A stretch of DNA of 64,000 nt, taken from assembly GCA_902618535.1 (NCBI GenBank), contig CACNAV010000001.1, forward strand, positions 99,547 through 163,546. The letters are read 5' to 3'. Within the stretch, counting starts at the first letter, position 1. Each line of letters starts with the position of its first letter. Below the pieces are notes generated by a model. It saw nothing but the letters and a program-made list of their open reading frames with translations. It searched no databases and was not told where the DNA came from. The stretch is from an uncultured Alphaproteobacteria bacterium (GTDB lineage Bacteria > Pseudomonadota > Alphaproteobacteria > Methylaequorales > Methylaequoraceae). Of this stretch, positions 8,572 to 18,247 are shown piece by piece. Both the position numbers and the translations under genes were made by a program.

Positions 8572-9710
8572 TAAAAACTATACAAATCAAAAAATTTACG
8601 GTGAGTATTTATTGCATAATTATCTGTCATCCCAGAAATATAATCGCAAACATTTATAAATTTTTGTTTATCATTTGTAAATCTATTCCAATTACCTGGC
8701 ATTAAGCTTGGTTCTTCAATAAATAAATCGAATAGATCAGATATTATTTTCTTTGCTTTAATTGTCATAGTTCTTATTCTGGGGTGCAGGTACATTTTAT
8801 TTTTTAAAAAAAGTTTTAATTTTCTTTCTTCTCTTATCATATCATCACTTAACGATACAATTTTAACTTTTTGACATTCAATATCACCCGAAAATTTAAT
8901 TTTATGTTTTTGGATATTTTCTTTGGTATTTTGTATCAAATCATTCATCATTATTTTTATCAAATTTCTTACTAATTCATATCTAACCCTTGAAGAGTCA
9001 TTAAATTTATTTTTTTTTATTCTTTTTAAAACAGATTTTACTAAGTCTATTTCAGAAAGCTCATCAATAGAAAAAAAACCTGCATGCAACCCATCGTCAA
9101 TATCATTATTATTATATGCTATATCATCACAAATTGAGGAAAGTTGAGATTCAAAAGACCCATTTTGTTCCAAATCACCATCAAAAAATAAAACAAAATC
9201 TGAAATATACTCTGGAACTTTGAATTTGATAGGACCATTATGTTTTAAAATACCATCCAGGGTTTCAAAAGTAAGGTTCAAACCATCAAAACCAGAGTAT
9301 TTTTTTTCAAGTTTGGTTAAGATTTTTAACGCATGAAAATTATGGTTAAAACCACCATTTTTTTTCATTTTAAGATTTAATTCATCCTCACCAGCATGTC
9401 CAAAAGGTGTGTGACCAAGGTCATGTGCCAATGAAATAGATTCAACTAAATCATCATTAACTCTAAATATTTTTGCTACCGATCTAGCCAACTGAGAAAC
9501 CTCAATACTATGAGATAGTCTTGTTCTAAAATAATCTTCTTTATTATAAACAAATACTTGTGTTTTGTATTTTAATCTTCTAAAAGCAGAACTATGAATT
9601 ATTCTATCCCTATCTCTCATAAAACAAGTCCTGAAAGAGTCTTCCTTCTCAGAAAAAACCCTACCCTTAGATTTTTTATAATCTATTGAAAAATTTGAAT
9701 ATTCTTTCAT
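8571..9710 (-). CDS. dgt: Deoxyguanosinetriphosphate triphosphohydrolase-like protein
   Basis: This HD-domain enzyme cleaves dNTPs, classically dGTP, to the nucleoside and triphosphate, and so trims dNTP pools. It is 379 aa. The N-terminal pattern RDRDRIIHSSAFRRLKYKTQV is typical of the family. The metal centre is formed by RLSHSIEV and the HDLGHTPFGH stretch. It is the first gene of the minus-strand operon and is divergent from the Fe-S carrier gene, with 45 nt between the start codons. Substrate preference cannot be read from the sequence. Confidence 0.93.
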   Translation of the reverse strand: MKEYSNFSIDYKKSKGRVFSEKEDSFRTCFMRDRDRIIHSSAFRRLKYKTQVFVYNKEDYFRTRLSHSIEVSQLARSVAKIFRVNDDLVESISLAHDLGHTPFGHAGEDELNLKMKKNGGFNHNFHALKILTKLEKKYSGFDGLNLTFETLDGILKHNGPIKFKVPEYISDFVLFFDGDLEQNGSFESQLSSICDDIAYNNNDIDDGLHAGFFSIDELSEIDLVKSVLKRIKKNKFNDSSRVRYELVRNLIKIMMNDLIQNTKENIQKHKIKFSGDIECQKVKIVSLSDDMIREERKLKLFLKNKMYLHPRIRTMTIKAKKIISDLFDLFIEEPSLMPGNWNRFTNDKQKFINVCDYISGMTDNYAINTHRKFFDLYSF

Positions 9711-9755
9711 AATCTATTATGTAATTATTATTAACATAAATTTGTATTTTGTATA

Positions 9756-10073
9756 ATGTTTGATGTATCTAAATCTGCTCTAAAAAGAATTGTTGAAGTT
9801 TCGAAGAAAAACAAAAAAAAGTTTTTTAGAATCTCTATTGACGGCGGTGGTTGTCAGGGTTTCTCTTACAAATTTGATTTTGATGATAAAATTAGTGAAA
9901 ATGATAAAGTCTTAGATTATAATGAAGTCAAAATTTTAATTGATTCAACATCACTTGGTTTTATAAATGATGCAAAACTGGATTTTGTTGAAGATATGAT
10001 TGGATCTTATTTTAAAGTATCAAACCCGAAAGCAACGTCTACGTGTGGTTGTGGTATTTCATTTTCTGTTTAA
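9756..10073 (+). CDS. erpA: A-type iron-sulfur carrier protein (ErpA/IscA family)
   Basis: This 105-residue protein delivers Fe-S clusters to target enzymes. The three conserved cysteines are present: GGGCQGF at about residue 33 and the C-terminal CGCG. The N-terminus (FDVSKSALKRI) matches the family, so ATG 9756 is retained although an accidental TATAAT overlaps it. It is divergent from dgt and 3 nt upstream of xthA. ErpA is preferred over IscA because the gene lies outside the isc cluster, which is partly present at 62508-64000. Confidence 0.82.
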   Translation: MFDVSKSALKRIVEVSKKNKKKFFRISIDGGGCQGFSYKFDFDDKISENDKVLDYNEVKILIDSTSLGFINDAKLDFVEDMIGSYFKVSNPKATSTCGCGISFSV

Positions 10074-10076
10074 AAA

Positions 10077-10856
10077 ATGATCGTATGTTCTTGGAACATT
10101 AACTCCATTAGAATGAGGGAAAGTCTCTTAATAGAATTAATTAACTCTTTGAACCCAGATATTGTTTTATTACAAGAAATTAAATGCCAAGACAATGAAT
10201 TTCCATCTCTTTACAAAGAAAAAAATTATAATCTTGTGATTAATGGTGAAAAAGGGAAATATGGAGTTGCAATTCTAGTAAAGAAGAAAATTGAGTTTGA
10301 AGAAATTAGTTTCGAGTCTGATATTTTTAAATATGAAGCTAGAATTTGTGGAATAAAGATTAAAAATAACCTAAATTTACATTTAATTAATATTTATGCA
10401 CCTAACGGAAATCCAATAGAGTCTCAAGATAAGTTCTCTTATAAAACAAAATGGTATGATGAACTACAAAAAGTCATAAGAAAACTTATTAATTCTAAAA
10501 TTAATTTGATTCTTGCTGGAGACTTTAATGTAATTGAACATCCAGATGATGTCCAAGATTTTGACAAATGGCAAAAAGATGCCTTAGGTCATATTTCATT
10601 CAGAAAAAAATTTAGAGAGATTCTATTTTCAGGTCTCACAAACATAGTTAGGTTGTTTTATAAACCAGGAGAAATTTATTCATTCTGGGATTATCAAAAA
10701 GCTAGTTGGGAAAGAAACTATGGTCTTTTAATTGATCATTTTTTACTTTCACCCAAGCTTTCATGTATAGTAGAAAGAATTTTTTTTGAAAAAGAGTATA
10801 GAGGAAAACAAAAACCCTCGGACCACATCCCATTGTGGATAAAACTATCAATTTAA
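10077..10856 (+). CDS. xthA: Exodeoxyribonuclease III
   Basis: This AP endonuclease and 3'-5' exonuclease acts in base excision repair. It is 259 aa. Family motifs are visible: the start CSWNINSIR, LLQEIK with the metal-binding Glu, GDFN in the centre, and the C-terminal SDHIPLWI with the catalytic Asp-His. It follows the Fe-S carrier by 3 nt and converges on ilvD with a 3-nt gap. erpA-xthA adjacency is seen in other Alphaproteobacteria. Confidence 0.93.
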   Translation: MIVCSWNINSIRMRESLLIELINSLNPDIVLLQEIKCQDNEFPSLYKEKNYNLVINGEKGKYGVAILVKKKIEFEEISFESDIFKYEARICGIKIKNNLNLHLINIYAPNGNPIESQDKFSYKTKWYDELQKVIRKLINSKINLILAGDFNVIEHPDDVQDFDKWQKDALGHISFRKKFREILFSGLTNIVRLFYKPGEIYSFWDYQKASWERNYGLLIDHFLLSPKLSCIVERIFFEKEYRGKQKPSDHIPLWIKLSI

Positions 10857-10859
10857 TAT

Positions 10860-12575
10860 TTAAATATCTGAATACGTTTTCTTTTCTTTTAAGGCTCCGG
10901 GGTGAGTAACCGCCCCATACCTTGCTGAGCCAACACTTTGGGAAAATTTCCATAACGCTCCCGAACCAAAATCATTTTCCTTAACTTTAAGTTTTTTATT
11001 CCTTTTTTCTAATTCATTTTTATCAACATTTAAATTAATCAAACCTTTTTCTGCATCAATTTCAATAATGTCACCGTCCTGGACTAATGCGATAGGTCCT
11101 CTTACTGCTGCTTCTGGGCTAATATGCCCAATACATAGGCCCCTTGTTGCGCCTGAAAATCTTCCATCTGTTATCAAAGCAACTTTATCACCCATTCCCT
11201 GACCATATATTGCAGCCGTAGTTGCTAACATCTCTCTCATTCCTGGACCACCTCTTGGCCCTTCATATCTAATAACAATTACATCACCCTCTGAATAATT
11301 ACCTTTACTAACCGCTTCAAAAGCATCTTCTTCACAATCGAAACATCTTGCTTGACCTTTAAATTGTAATGACTTCGTTCCAGCAACTTTTACTATTGAA
11401 CCGTCAGGAGCCAGGTTTCCACTCAAGCCAACAACACCTCCAGTAGGAGAAATTGGGTTTTCCGTTGAATAAACTATTTCTTGAGATTGAAAATTAATTT
11501 CTACATTTTTTAGATTTTCCTGTAAAGTTTTCCCCGTTACTGTAAGACAATCACCATTTAAAAAACCTCCATCAAGTAGTGATTTCAAAATAATTGGTAC
11601 TCCCCCAATTTCGTAAAGATCTTTAGCTAAAAATTTACCTCCAGGCTTTAAGTCAACAATATAGGGTGTTTCTTTAAAAATTTTTGCTACATCAAACATA
11701 TCAAATTTAATACCAATTTCATTTGCCAATGCAGGTAAATGTAGAGCTGCATTAGTGGATCCACCACTACAAGCAACAATTCTAGCCGCATTAATTAATG
11801 AATCTCTTGTAACTATATCTCTTGGTTTTATTTGTTTCTTAATTAATTCCATTACACTGAATCCTGAATCAAAAGCAAATTCATCTCTTGATTCGTATGG
11901 TGCTGGAGTTGATGATGAACCTGGCAATGCGAGCCCTATAGCTTCTGCAACACACGCCATGGTGTTAGCTGTAAATTGTCCACCACATGAACCAGCTGAT
12001 GGACAAGCGACTTTCTCAAGATCACAAAGTTCTTTTTCAGAAATTTTCTTAGCATCGTATTCTCCAACAGCTTCAAAAACATCTTGAACCGTAACTTCTT
12101 TATTTTTATATTTCCCCGGAAGTATTGAGCCACCATACAAAAATACAGATGGAACATTTAATCTCAACATTGCCATCATTAATCCAGGAAGGGATTTATC
12201 ACACCCTGCTATACCAACCAAACCGTCATAACAGTGACCACGAATAGCAACTTCAACAGAATCAGCAATTATTTCTCTAGAAACAAGTGATGATTTCATT
12301 CCCTCATGTCCCATTGCTATACCATCGGTAACTGTTATAGTTGTAAATTCTCTAGGAGTTCCTTTATTTTTTTTTACACCTTTCTTCGTGGCTTGCGCTT
12401 GTCTAGAAAGCGAAATATTACACGGTGCCGATTCGTTCCAACACGTGGCTACTCCAACAAAAGGCTGGCCTATTTCCTCTTCAGTAAGACCCATCGCATA
12501 ATAATAAGATCTATGAGGTGAGCTTTTTGGTCCCTCGCTTACATGTCTACTAGGTAATTTAGATTTATCTATCAT
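10860..12575 (-). CDS. ilvD: Dihydroxy-acid dehydratase
   Basis: This Fe-S enzyme forms the 2-oxo acids that precede valine, isoleucine and leucine. It is 571 aa. The three cluster-region cysteines are visible: [10 protein letters not shown] (about residue 44), GCDKSLPG (about 118) and [10 protein letters not shown] (about 190). The C-terminal half carries the GRFSGATRG stretch. Its ATG directly abuts the hydrolase stop (TAAATG), so it ends the pcm2-tolC-valS-hydrolase-ilvD unit. The cluster type was not decided. Confidence 0.96.
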   Translation of the reverse strand: MIDKSKLPSRHVSEGPKSSPHRSYYYAMGLTEEEIGQPFVGVATCWNESAPCNISLSRQAQATKKGVKKNKGTPREFTTITVTDGIAMGHEGMKSSLVSREIIADSVEVAIRGHCYDGLVGIAGCDKSLPGLMMAMLRLNVPSVFLYGGSILPGKYKNKEVTVQDVFEAVGEYDAKKISEKELCDLEKVACPSAGSCGGQFTANTMACVAEAIGLALPGSSSTPAPYESRDEFAFDSGFSVMELIKKQIKPRDIVTRDSLINAARIVACSGGSTNAALHLPALANEIGIKFDMFDVAKIFKETPYIVDLKPGGKFLAKDLYEIGGVPIILKSLLDGGFLNGDCLTVTGKTLQENLKNVEINFQSQEIVYSTENPISPTGGVVGLSGNLAPDGSIVKVAGTKSLQFKGQARCFDCEEDAFEAVSKGNYSEGDVIVIRYEGPRGGPGMREMLATTAAIYGQGMGDKVALITDGRFSGATRGLCIGHISPEAAVRGPIALVQDGDIIEIDAEKGLINLNVDKNELEKRNKKLKVKENDFGSGALWKFSQSVGSARYGAVTHPGALKEKKTYSDI

Positions 12576-13346
12576 TTATTTACAGTTATAAATTAGTTTT
12601 AAAAAAATACTTAAAAATTTTGTTTTATCATCATAAAAGGCAAAATGTCCCGTATTATTTAAAATTAATCTTTCGGAGCCAAAAATAAATTCTGAAGACT
12701 TTAAAAGTGAATTAGAGCCAAACATGTATAGTTTCCTTCGAAAAAAATTTCTAAAAAATTGAAGAAGAATGTTTTTTTTTGATAAAAAAACTGTATCTTT
12801 AGATAAATCATAAAAAGCTTTAGAGGAAGTTTTTTTTAAAGAGTCTGACCATAATCTGATTTCTCTCTGACTAGATTGTTCGCAAATTCCAATGAGTGTA
12901 TTAAATTTTTTATCAAATTCATTCATGTTATAACTTATGGTTTTTTTTGTAATCGTATCAGTATCAGATTCTGTAAGGTTTCCTTCATAATTAAAAAATT
13001 TTTTAATTAAGTATTTTTGTTTCAACTGTTTAGCAATCAGTATAGGAATTATACCTCCAACTGAATGTGAAAAAAAAACTAAATTACATAAATTATTCCT
13101 TAATATAAGTAAAACAATGGAATTAGCATAATTAATTAAAGAAAATTTACTATTAAATTTATCATTATTATGTCCTGGCAACTCTGGGATCAAGAGTTGA
13201 TATTTTTTGTCTAATTTTTTAATTAAAAAATCAAAATCATTACTTGAGTTTCCCATACCATAAAAAAAAAAAATAGTTTTAAAATTAGAAGAAATTCTTT
13301 TTTTATTTGAGACTAAAATTAAATCTTTAAATTTAATTTTGTACAT
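12576..13346 (-). CDS. Alpha/beta-fold hydrolase of unknown substrate
   Basis: This 256-residue protein has an early oxyanion-type strand (FFYGMGNSSNDF), a nucleophile-elbow region FFSHSVGG (about residue 95) and a late NTGHFAFYDD that supplies the likely catalytic His. The elbow reads S-H-S-V-G, so the first Gly of GxSxG is Ser. No substrate can be assigned. It overlaps valS by 14 nt and abuts ilvD, so it is probably translated together with them. Confidence 0.7.
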   Translation of the reverse strand: MYKIKFKDLILVSNKKRISSNFKTIFFFYGMGNSSNDFDFLIKKLDKKYQLLIPELPGHNNDKFNSKFSLINYANSIVLLILRNNLCNLVFFSHSVGGIIPILIAKQLKQKYLIKKFFNYEGNLTESDTDTITKKTISYNMNEFDKKFNTLIGICEQSSQREIRLWSDSLKKTSSKAFYDLSKDTVFLSKKNILLQFFRNFFRRKLYMFGSNSLLKSSEFIFGSERLILNNTGHFAFYDDKTKFLSIFLKLIYNCK

Positions 13347-15939
13347 TTTTTAAAAATTCTAAATTCTTTTTTGCCTCAACTAATTTTTTCTTATTCTCTT
13401 CAACAACATTTGTTGGAGCTTTATCTACAAAATTTTTATTATTAAGTTTCTTTTCAAAAAAAATAATCTCTTTTTCATAAAACTCAATTTTCTTCTCTAT
13501 TTTTGATTCCTCAATTATCGTTTGACCATTTTCAGATACATTAAATTTAATTTTGGAGCTTATAATAAACTTTGATTCATGGTTTAGCGTTCTGTATGTA
13601 ATTTCATTGAAGTTAAATAAAGATTGAAGTAAGATACTATTATCATCAATCCATGGAACTTTATTCTTTGAAAAAATTAATAGCGAAGATTTTGTCAGGG
13701 TTTTTCCTGTAAACTCAGATCTTATATCTTTTACAAGATTGATGAATTTATTAAAGTTGGTTATTTCTTTGGCAGATATTTTATTCTTGCTAAAAAAGTT
13801 ATCATCAAAACTCTCTGAAAAAAGACTATTATTTGTAAATTTGAGTTTGAAGGATATTTCCTCAGTCACAAACGGAATTATAGGGTTGAGAAAATTTAAA
13901 ATTGATTTAAATAATTGACTAAAATTACTAGAAATTTCTTTCTTATTTTTTTCATCTTTTAAATAAATTTTACAAAACTCGAGATAAAGGTCACAAAAAT
14001 CATTCCATACAAAGTGATATAACTCATTTAGCAGTAAGTTAAATTTATATTCACTCAAATTTTTTAAGATTTTTCTTTTGGTTTCATTAAATCTAAAAAT
14101 TATCCAATTGTTTATTGGAAGTTTATTATTTTTAAAATTATATTTTGTATCCAAACTAAAATCATTGAACTCATAAAATCTTGCAACATTCCAAATTTTT
14201 GTAATGAAATTTCTACTGTTTTCAACAAGTTTATTAGACAGCTTTATATCCCTTCCCTGCGTTGAAAGGTTAGCAAGGGTAAATCTTAAAGAATCTGAAC
14301 CATAAATTTTAGTCATTTCAATAGGGTCAATTACGTTACCCCTTGATTTTGACATTTTTTCACCTTTTTCATCCTTAACAAGAGGATGAATGTATATATT
14401 TTTGAATGGTATTTTTTTCATAAAAAATAATCCCATCATTATCATTCTTGCTACCCAGAAAAAAATTATATCAAATCCAGTAACAAGTACATCAGATGGA
14501 TAATACTTAGATAATATTTTATTTTTTTGCGGCCAGTTAAGTGTTGAAAAAGGCCAAAGAGCAGAAGAAAACCAAGTATCTAAAACATCAGATTCTTGGT
14601 GGCTAATTTTACCTCTTATTCGTTTTTTCTTTAAAATATTTTTTGCATGATTTAAATCTTTAGCTGCAATTTTGTGACCATCATCTGTATACCAAATAGG
14701 AATACGGTGCCCCCACCAAATTTGTCTAGAGATACACCATGGCTCAATATTGTTTATCCAATGTTTAAATGTATTCATCCATGATTCAGGATGAAATGTA
14801 ATTTCTTTTTTTTTAATTGATTTTAAGACTTGATTACACAGTTTTTTTGAATCTAAAAACCATTGTTTGGTTAATAATGGTTCAATAACCTCACCAGTTC
14901 TCTCTCCAGTAGGAACAAACATTTTATTATTTTCTATTTTAGTTAACTGTCCATTTTCTTTTAAAACTTTAATTATAGATTTCCTTGCCTCATATCTATC
15001 CATTCCAATAAACTTTTTCGGAACGGAAGAGTTTAATTTTGCTTGCTTATCAAAAATATTTATAAAATTTAAATTATGTTTTTTTGCAATTAAAAAATCA
15101 TTAAAGTCGTGTGCAGGGGTTATTTTAACTGCACCTGAACCTTTAGAAGGATCTGCATACTCATCAGCAATTATGTGAACGTATCTTTCTGTTAGAGGAA
15201 TTATCGCTTTTTTTCCTATGTATGACTTTAAGGCTATGTTTTTTGGATGTACGGCAATAGCAACATCACCAAACATTGTTTCTGGTCTTGTAGTAGCAAC
15301 CTCTATAAAATCATCAGTTTCTTCTATGTAATATTTAAAAAACCATAAGCCTCCATCGACTTCTTTTTGATTAACTTCTAAATCTGAAATTGCAGTTTGT
15401 AGTTTTGGATCCCAGTTCACTAACCTTTCATCTTGATAAATATATCCATCATTAAAAAGTTGAATAAATGCTTCCTTTACGGCATTACTGCATTCTTCAT
15501 CTAAAGTAAACTTACTTATGGACCAATCAACGGCAGTTCCAAGTTTTTTTAGCTGATCAACAATTTTATTACCTGACTTTTCTTTCCATTCCCATATTTG
15601 CTTTAGAAACTCTTCCCTACCTAAATCATTTTTATTTTTTTTTTTGTCACTAATTAATTTTTTTTCAACAATGATTTCTGTTGCAATCCCTGCATGATCC
15701 GTTCCTGGTTGCCAAAGAACATTCATTCCTAATTTTTTGTTAAATCTAATAAGAATATCTTGAAGAGTAAAAGTTAGTGCATGACCCATATGCAAACTTC
15801 CTGTAACATTCGGCGGAGGCATAATTATTGTATAGGGTTTAGATTTATCAGAATCTTTAAATGAAAAGATTTTTTCTTTTTCCCATTTAGCTAGAATTTT
15901 TTTTTCTATTTCTATAAAGTTTAATCTTTTATCCAACAT
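13333..15939 (-). CDS. valS: Valyl-tRNA synthetase
   Basis: This class I synthetase charges tRNA-Val with valine. It is 868 aa. The HIGH motif reads PNVTGSLHMGHA (about residue 40) and the KMSKS motif KMSKSRGNVIDP (about 525). The editing (CP1) domain lies between them, with the TTRPET signature at about 216. The C-terminus has the Lys/Glu-rich coiled coil typical of ValS (about 800-868). It lies 5 nt after tolC. Confidence 0.97.
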   Translation of the reverse strand: MLDKRLNFIEIEKKILAKWEKEKIFSFKDSDKSKPYTIIMPPPNVTGSLHMGHALTFTLQDILIRFNKKLGMNVLWQPGTDHAGIATEIIVEKKLISDKKKNKNDLGREEFLKQIWEWKEKSGNKIVDQLKKLGTAVDWSISKFTLDEECSNAVKEAFIQLFNDGYIYQDERLVNWDPKLQTAISDLEVNQKEVDGGLWFFKYYIEETDDFIEVATTRPETMFGDVAIAVHPKNIALKSYIGKKAIIPLTERYVHIIADEYADPSKGSGAVKITPAHDFNDFLIAKKHNLNFINIFDKQAKLNSSVPKKFIGMDRYEARKSIIKVLKENGQLTKIENNKMFVPTGERTGEVIEPLLTKQWFLDSKKLCNQVLKSIKKKEITFHPESWMNTFKHWINNIEPWCISRQIWWGHRIPIWYTDDGHKIAAKDLNHAKNILKKKRIRGKISHQESDVLDTWFSSALWPFSTLNWPQKNKILSKYYPSDVLVTGFDIIFFWVARMIMMGLFFMKKIPFKNIYIHPLVKDEKGEKMSKSRGNVIDPIEMTKIYGSDSLRFTLANLSTQGRDIKLSNKLVENSRNFITKIWNVARFYEFNDFSLDTKYNFKNNKLPINNWIIFRFNETKRKILKNLSEYKFNLLLNELYHFVWNDFCDLYLEFCKIYLKDEKNKKEISSNFSQLFKSILNFLNPIIPFVTEEISFKLKFTNNSLFSESFDDNFFSKNKISAKEITNFNKFINLVKDIRSEFTGKTLTKSSLLIFSKNKVPWIDDNSILLQSLFNFNEITYRTLNHESKFIISSKIKFNVSENGQTIIEESKIEKKIEFYEKEIIFFEKKLNNKNFVDKAPTNVVEENKKKLVEAKKNLEFLKNVQN

Positions 15940-15944
15940 GTTTG

Positions 15945-17309
15945 TTACTCAATTATGTCCAACCATTTACCTTTAACTGAGTTATAATTTTTTTCGTCAT
16001 CAAATAAAATAACATTCAAATTTAAGTCCTTTGCATTAAGTTTTCCTAAATGAAAGAGAAGTTCATAATATGATATAAAATAATCTTTGTAAGACATTAC
16101 AAGACCTAGCGATGACTCCAACAATTCTTGTTCTCCATTCAAAACATCTAATGTTGTTCTTTCACCAAGTTGAAGTTCTTGCTTTAGACCTTCAAGATAG
16201 ATTTTGTTAGATTCAATCTGTTTTTTGAAAGCATTGATTTTAGAAAGTGAATAATCAAGAGAAGACTTTGATGTAGTCAAGTTAGATTCTAAAATTTTAC
16301 TTTCAAGTTTTAATAATTCAATTTCTGCTGTTGCTTGTTTTCGTATACCTCTGATTTCTGAAGATGCTAATCCTGAACGATAAATAGGAATATCAATTAT
16401 TGCAAATGCTGAGAGCACTTCCCTTTTACTATCAGTTCTAAAATAACCCTCATTAACTTTTGCCTCAGCTTCAAGTTTGACTGATGGAAGTTGTTTTCTT
16501 TTTAAGGACTGAATTTGTTTTTCATATGATTTAATTTTATATTTAAGGCCCCTAATTTTAGGGTTACTCTTTAATGCACTTTTTTTTAATTTATCTATTT
16601 CCCAGTTTCTTTTTTTTAATGGCATTTCAATTTTCGGTTTATTAGGTTCTTTACCAAATACTGAAAGAAAATTTGCTTTCAATGAATTCAGATTATTCCT
16701 TGACTCTAAGTTTTCAGATTCTGCCAGAGAAAGCCTTGCCTCCGCGATAGAAACATCAGTCATTGTAACCTCGCCTATTTCAAATTGCTCTTTTGTTAAT
16801 TCTAATTGTCTTTTGAGAACCTCTACATTTTTATTTTTAAGAATTAAATTTGAACTTTCAGTAGCAAAGTCGGCATACAATTTTATTCCCTCTAAAAAAA
16901 CCTCTTGCTCAATATTCCTCAAATAAAAACGTTGTGAAAAAATTTCATTTTTTGATATTTGAATTTCACTAAAACTACTGCCTCCATCAAATATACTTTG
17001 TGAGATTACAACACCTTTATTAGTTTCTGTTCTTATACCATCTGAAGTAATGTTAAATCCTTTAGAGATTGTATCAATCTTACCTTTTTGATAATAACCT
17101 GATATTTCTGGTCTAAAATTAGAGAAAGCTCTAGGTAATAATTCATCCTTTGATTTCAGAATTTCCCTTTCATACTTTATTTTAGGATTGTAATCGTAAA
17201 GACTTGCTAGAGACTCTGACAAATCAGAACCTATATAAACCTCATTAGAGAAAACAGTAGTTTTGAATATAAGTGAAGCCAGCAAAATAAAAAATATTTT
17301 CATGTTCAT
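15945..17309 (-). CDS. tolC: TolC-family outer membrane efflux/secretion channel
   Basis: This 454-residue protein starts with a signal peptide (about residues 1-21) and shows the two-fold repeated long helices of TolC channels. Examples are the LELTKEQFEIGEVTMTDV stretch at about 168 and its counterpart LKQELQLGERTTLDVLNGE at about 375. It would form the outer-membrane exit duct for tripartite pumps. The RND adaptor/permease pair at 40228-44234 has no TolC of its own and is a plausible partner. It lies 4 nt after the Pcm-like gene. Confidence 0.9.
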   Translation of the reverse strand: MNMKIFFILLASLIFKTTVFSNEVYIGSDLSESLASLYDYNPKIKYEREILKSKDELLPRAFSNFRPEISGYYQKGKIDTISKGFNITSDGIRTETNKGVVISQSIFDGGSSFSEIQISKNEIFSQRFYLRNIEQEVFLEGIKLYADFATESSNLILKNKNVEVLKRQLELTKEQFEIGEVTMTDVSIAEARLSLAESENLESRNNLNSLKANFLSVFGKEPNKPKIEMPLKKRNWEIDKLKKSALKSNPKIRGLKYKIKSYEKQIQSLKRKQLPSVKLEAEAKVNEGYFRTDSKREVLSAFAIIDIPIYRSGLASSEIRGIRKQATAEIELLKLESKILESNLTTSKSSLDYSLSKINAFKKQIESNKIYLEGLKQELQLGERTTLDVLNGEQELLESSLGLVMSYKDYFISYYELLFHLGKLNAKDLNLNVILFDDEKNYNSVKGKWLDIIE

Positions 17310-17313
17310 AATC

Positions 17314-17967
17314 TCAGATTATGAAATCTTTTAATACATTAACGTTTGTATTAAAAAACTTTTCTATGGAAATTCCAGAATCAACCTTTAAACCTCTAAT
17401 GAATTCACCAACATAGTTATCTTCTTTATTTTTGATTACAGTAAAAATTTCTCCATCCTCTTTAAGTTGTTTAAGTAAATTGTCAGGAACCTTTTCAACA
17501 GATCCTTCTATAAAAATCTTATCGTATGGTGCACTTTTTTCTAAACCCGCAGATAAGTCCTTTTTATAAAAAACAGAACAATTTAATATGTTCAAATTAT
17601 TTATATTTTGAACAGCAATTTCTGTTAAATTTTTATCATTATCTACCCCAAAAACATAATTAACTAATCTTGAAATTATTGCCAAGGTGTATCCAGTTAA
17701 GCATCCAATAACTAAAATTGTATTATCTTTTTGAAAATTACATTTATCTAGCATTTTTGCTATTACAAATGTTCTAATAATATTTCTTTCATGGCTTACG
17801 AGAATATCTCTGTCACTATAAACAAGATCCATATCTTTTGTAGGAACAAAAAGTTCTTTTTTTATTTCTAAAAGAGCGTCAATTAGCTCTCTGTTTTTCA
17901 CGTTGTTTGGAAGGACCTGGTTTTTAACCATATTAGACCTGGCAATTTCAAAAAATTTTTCGTGCAT
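17314..17967 (-). CDS. Pcm-like methyltransferase paralogue with altered SAM motif
   Basis: This 217-residue relative of protein-L-isoaspartate methyltransferase begins with the family pattern ARSNMVKNQVLPNNV. Motif I reads VIGCLTGYTLA where LEIGTGSGYQ is normal, so SAM binding may be altered. Motif positions for the acidic residue (FGVDND) and the late APYDKIFIEG are kept. Similar genes precede tolC in many Alphaproteobacteria. It is the first gene of the tolC-valS-ilvD operon. The true substrate is unknown. Confidence 0.75.
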   Translation of the reverse strand: MHEKFFEIARSNMVKNQVLPNNVKNRELIDALLEIKKELFVPTKDMDLVYSDRDILVSHERNIIRTFVIAKMLDKCNFQKDNTILVIGCLTGYTLAIISRLVNYVFGVDNDKNLTEIAVQNINNLNILNCSVFYKKDLSAGLEKSAPYDKIFIEGSVEKVPDNLLKQLKEDGEIFTVIKNKEDNYVGEFIRGLKVDSGISIEKFFNTNVNVLKDFII

Positions 17968-18042
17968 TTTTTTTTATAGTGTATTAAGTATTGGTTTAAT
18001 ATATTTAGTATTATTAGTTATTACAATAGATTAAACAATAAT

Positions 18043-18116
18043 GGTGCGGTGGCGGAGAGGCTACGCACCGGCCTGCAAAGCCGAGTACACCGGTTCGAAT
18101 CCGGTCCGCACCTCCA
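18043..18116 (+). tRNA. tRNA-Cys (GCA)
   Basis: The acceptor stem GGTGCGG (18043-18049) pairs with CCGCACC (18106-18112). The discriminator is T, typical of tRNA-Cys, and CCA is encoded at 18114-18116. The anticodon loop CTGCAAA gives anticodon GCA. The T-loop GGTTCGAATCC is intact. tRNA-Asn follows 49 nt downstream on the same strand. Confidence 0.97.
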
Positions 18117-18165
18117 AAAATAAATGTTTTTACAATTTAATTTTTTTAACTATTATAAGGTTTAT

Positions 18166-18241
18166 TCCGGCGTAGCTCAGTTGGTAGAGCAAGCGACTGT
18201 TAATCGCTGGGTCACAGGTTCGAGTCCTGTCGCCGGAGCCA
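18166..18241 (+). tRNA. tRNA-Asn (GTT)
   Basis: The acceptor stem TCCGGCG (18166-18172) pairs with CGCCGGA (18231-18237). The discriminator is G and CCA is encoded at 18239-18241. The anticodon loop CTGTTAA gives GTT, and the T-loop GGTTCGAGTCC is intact. The epimerase start codon lies only 6 nt after the CCA end. Confidence 0.97.
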
Positions 18242-18247
18242 ATAGTT

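Noticed and set aside
9752..9757. TATAAT hexamer
   Set aside because: It overlaps the ATG of the Fe-S carrier gene, so transcription from it would start inside the coding sequence, and no other start codon fits the family.
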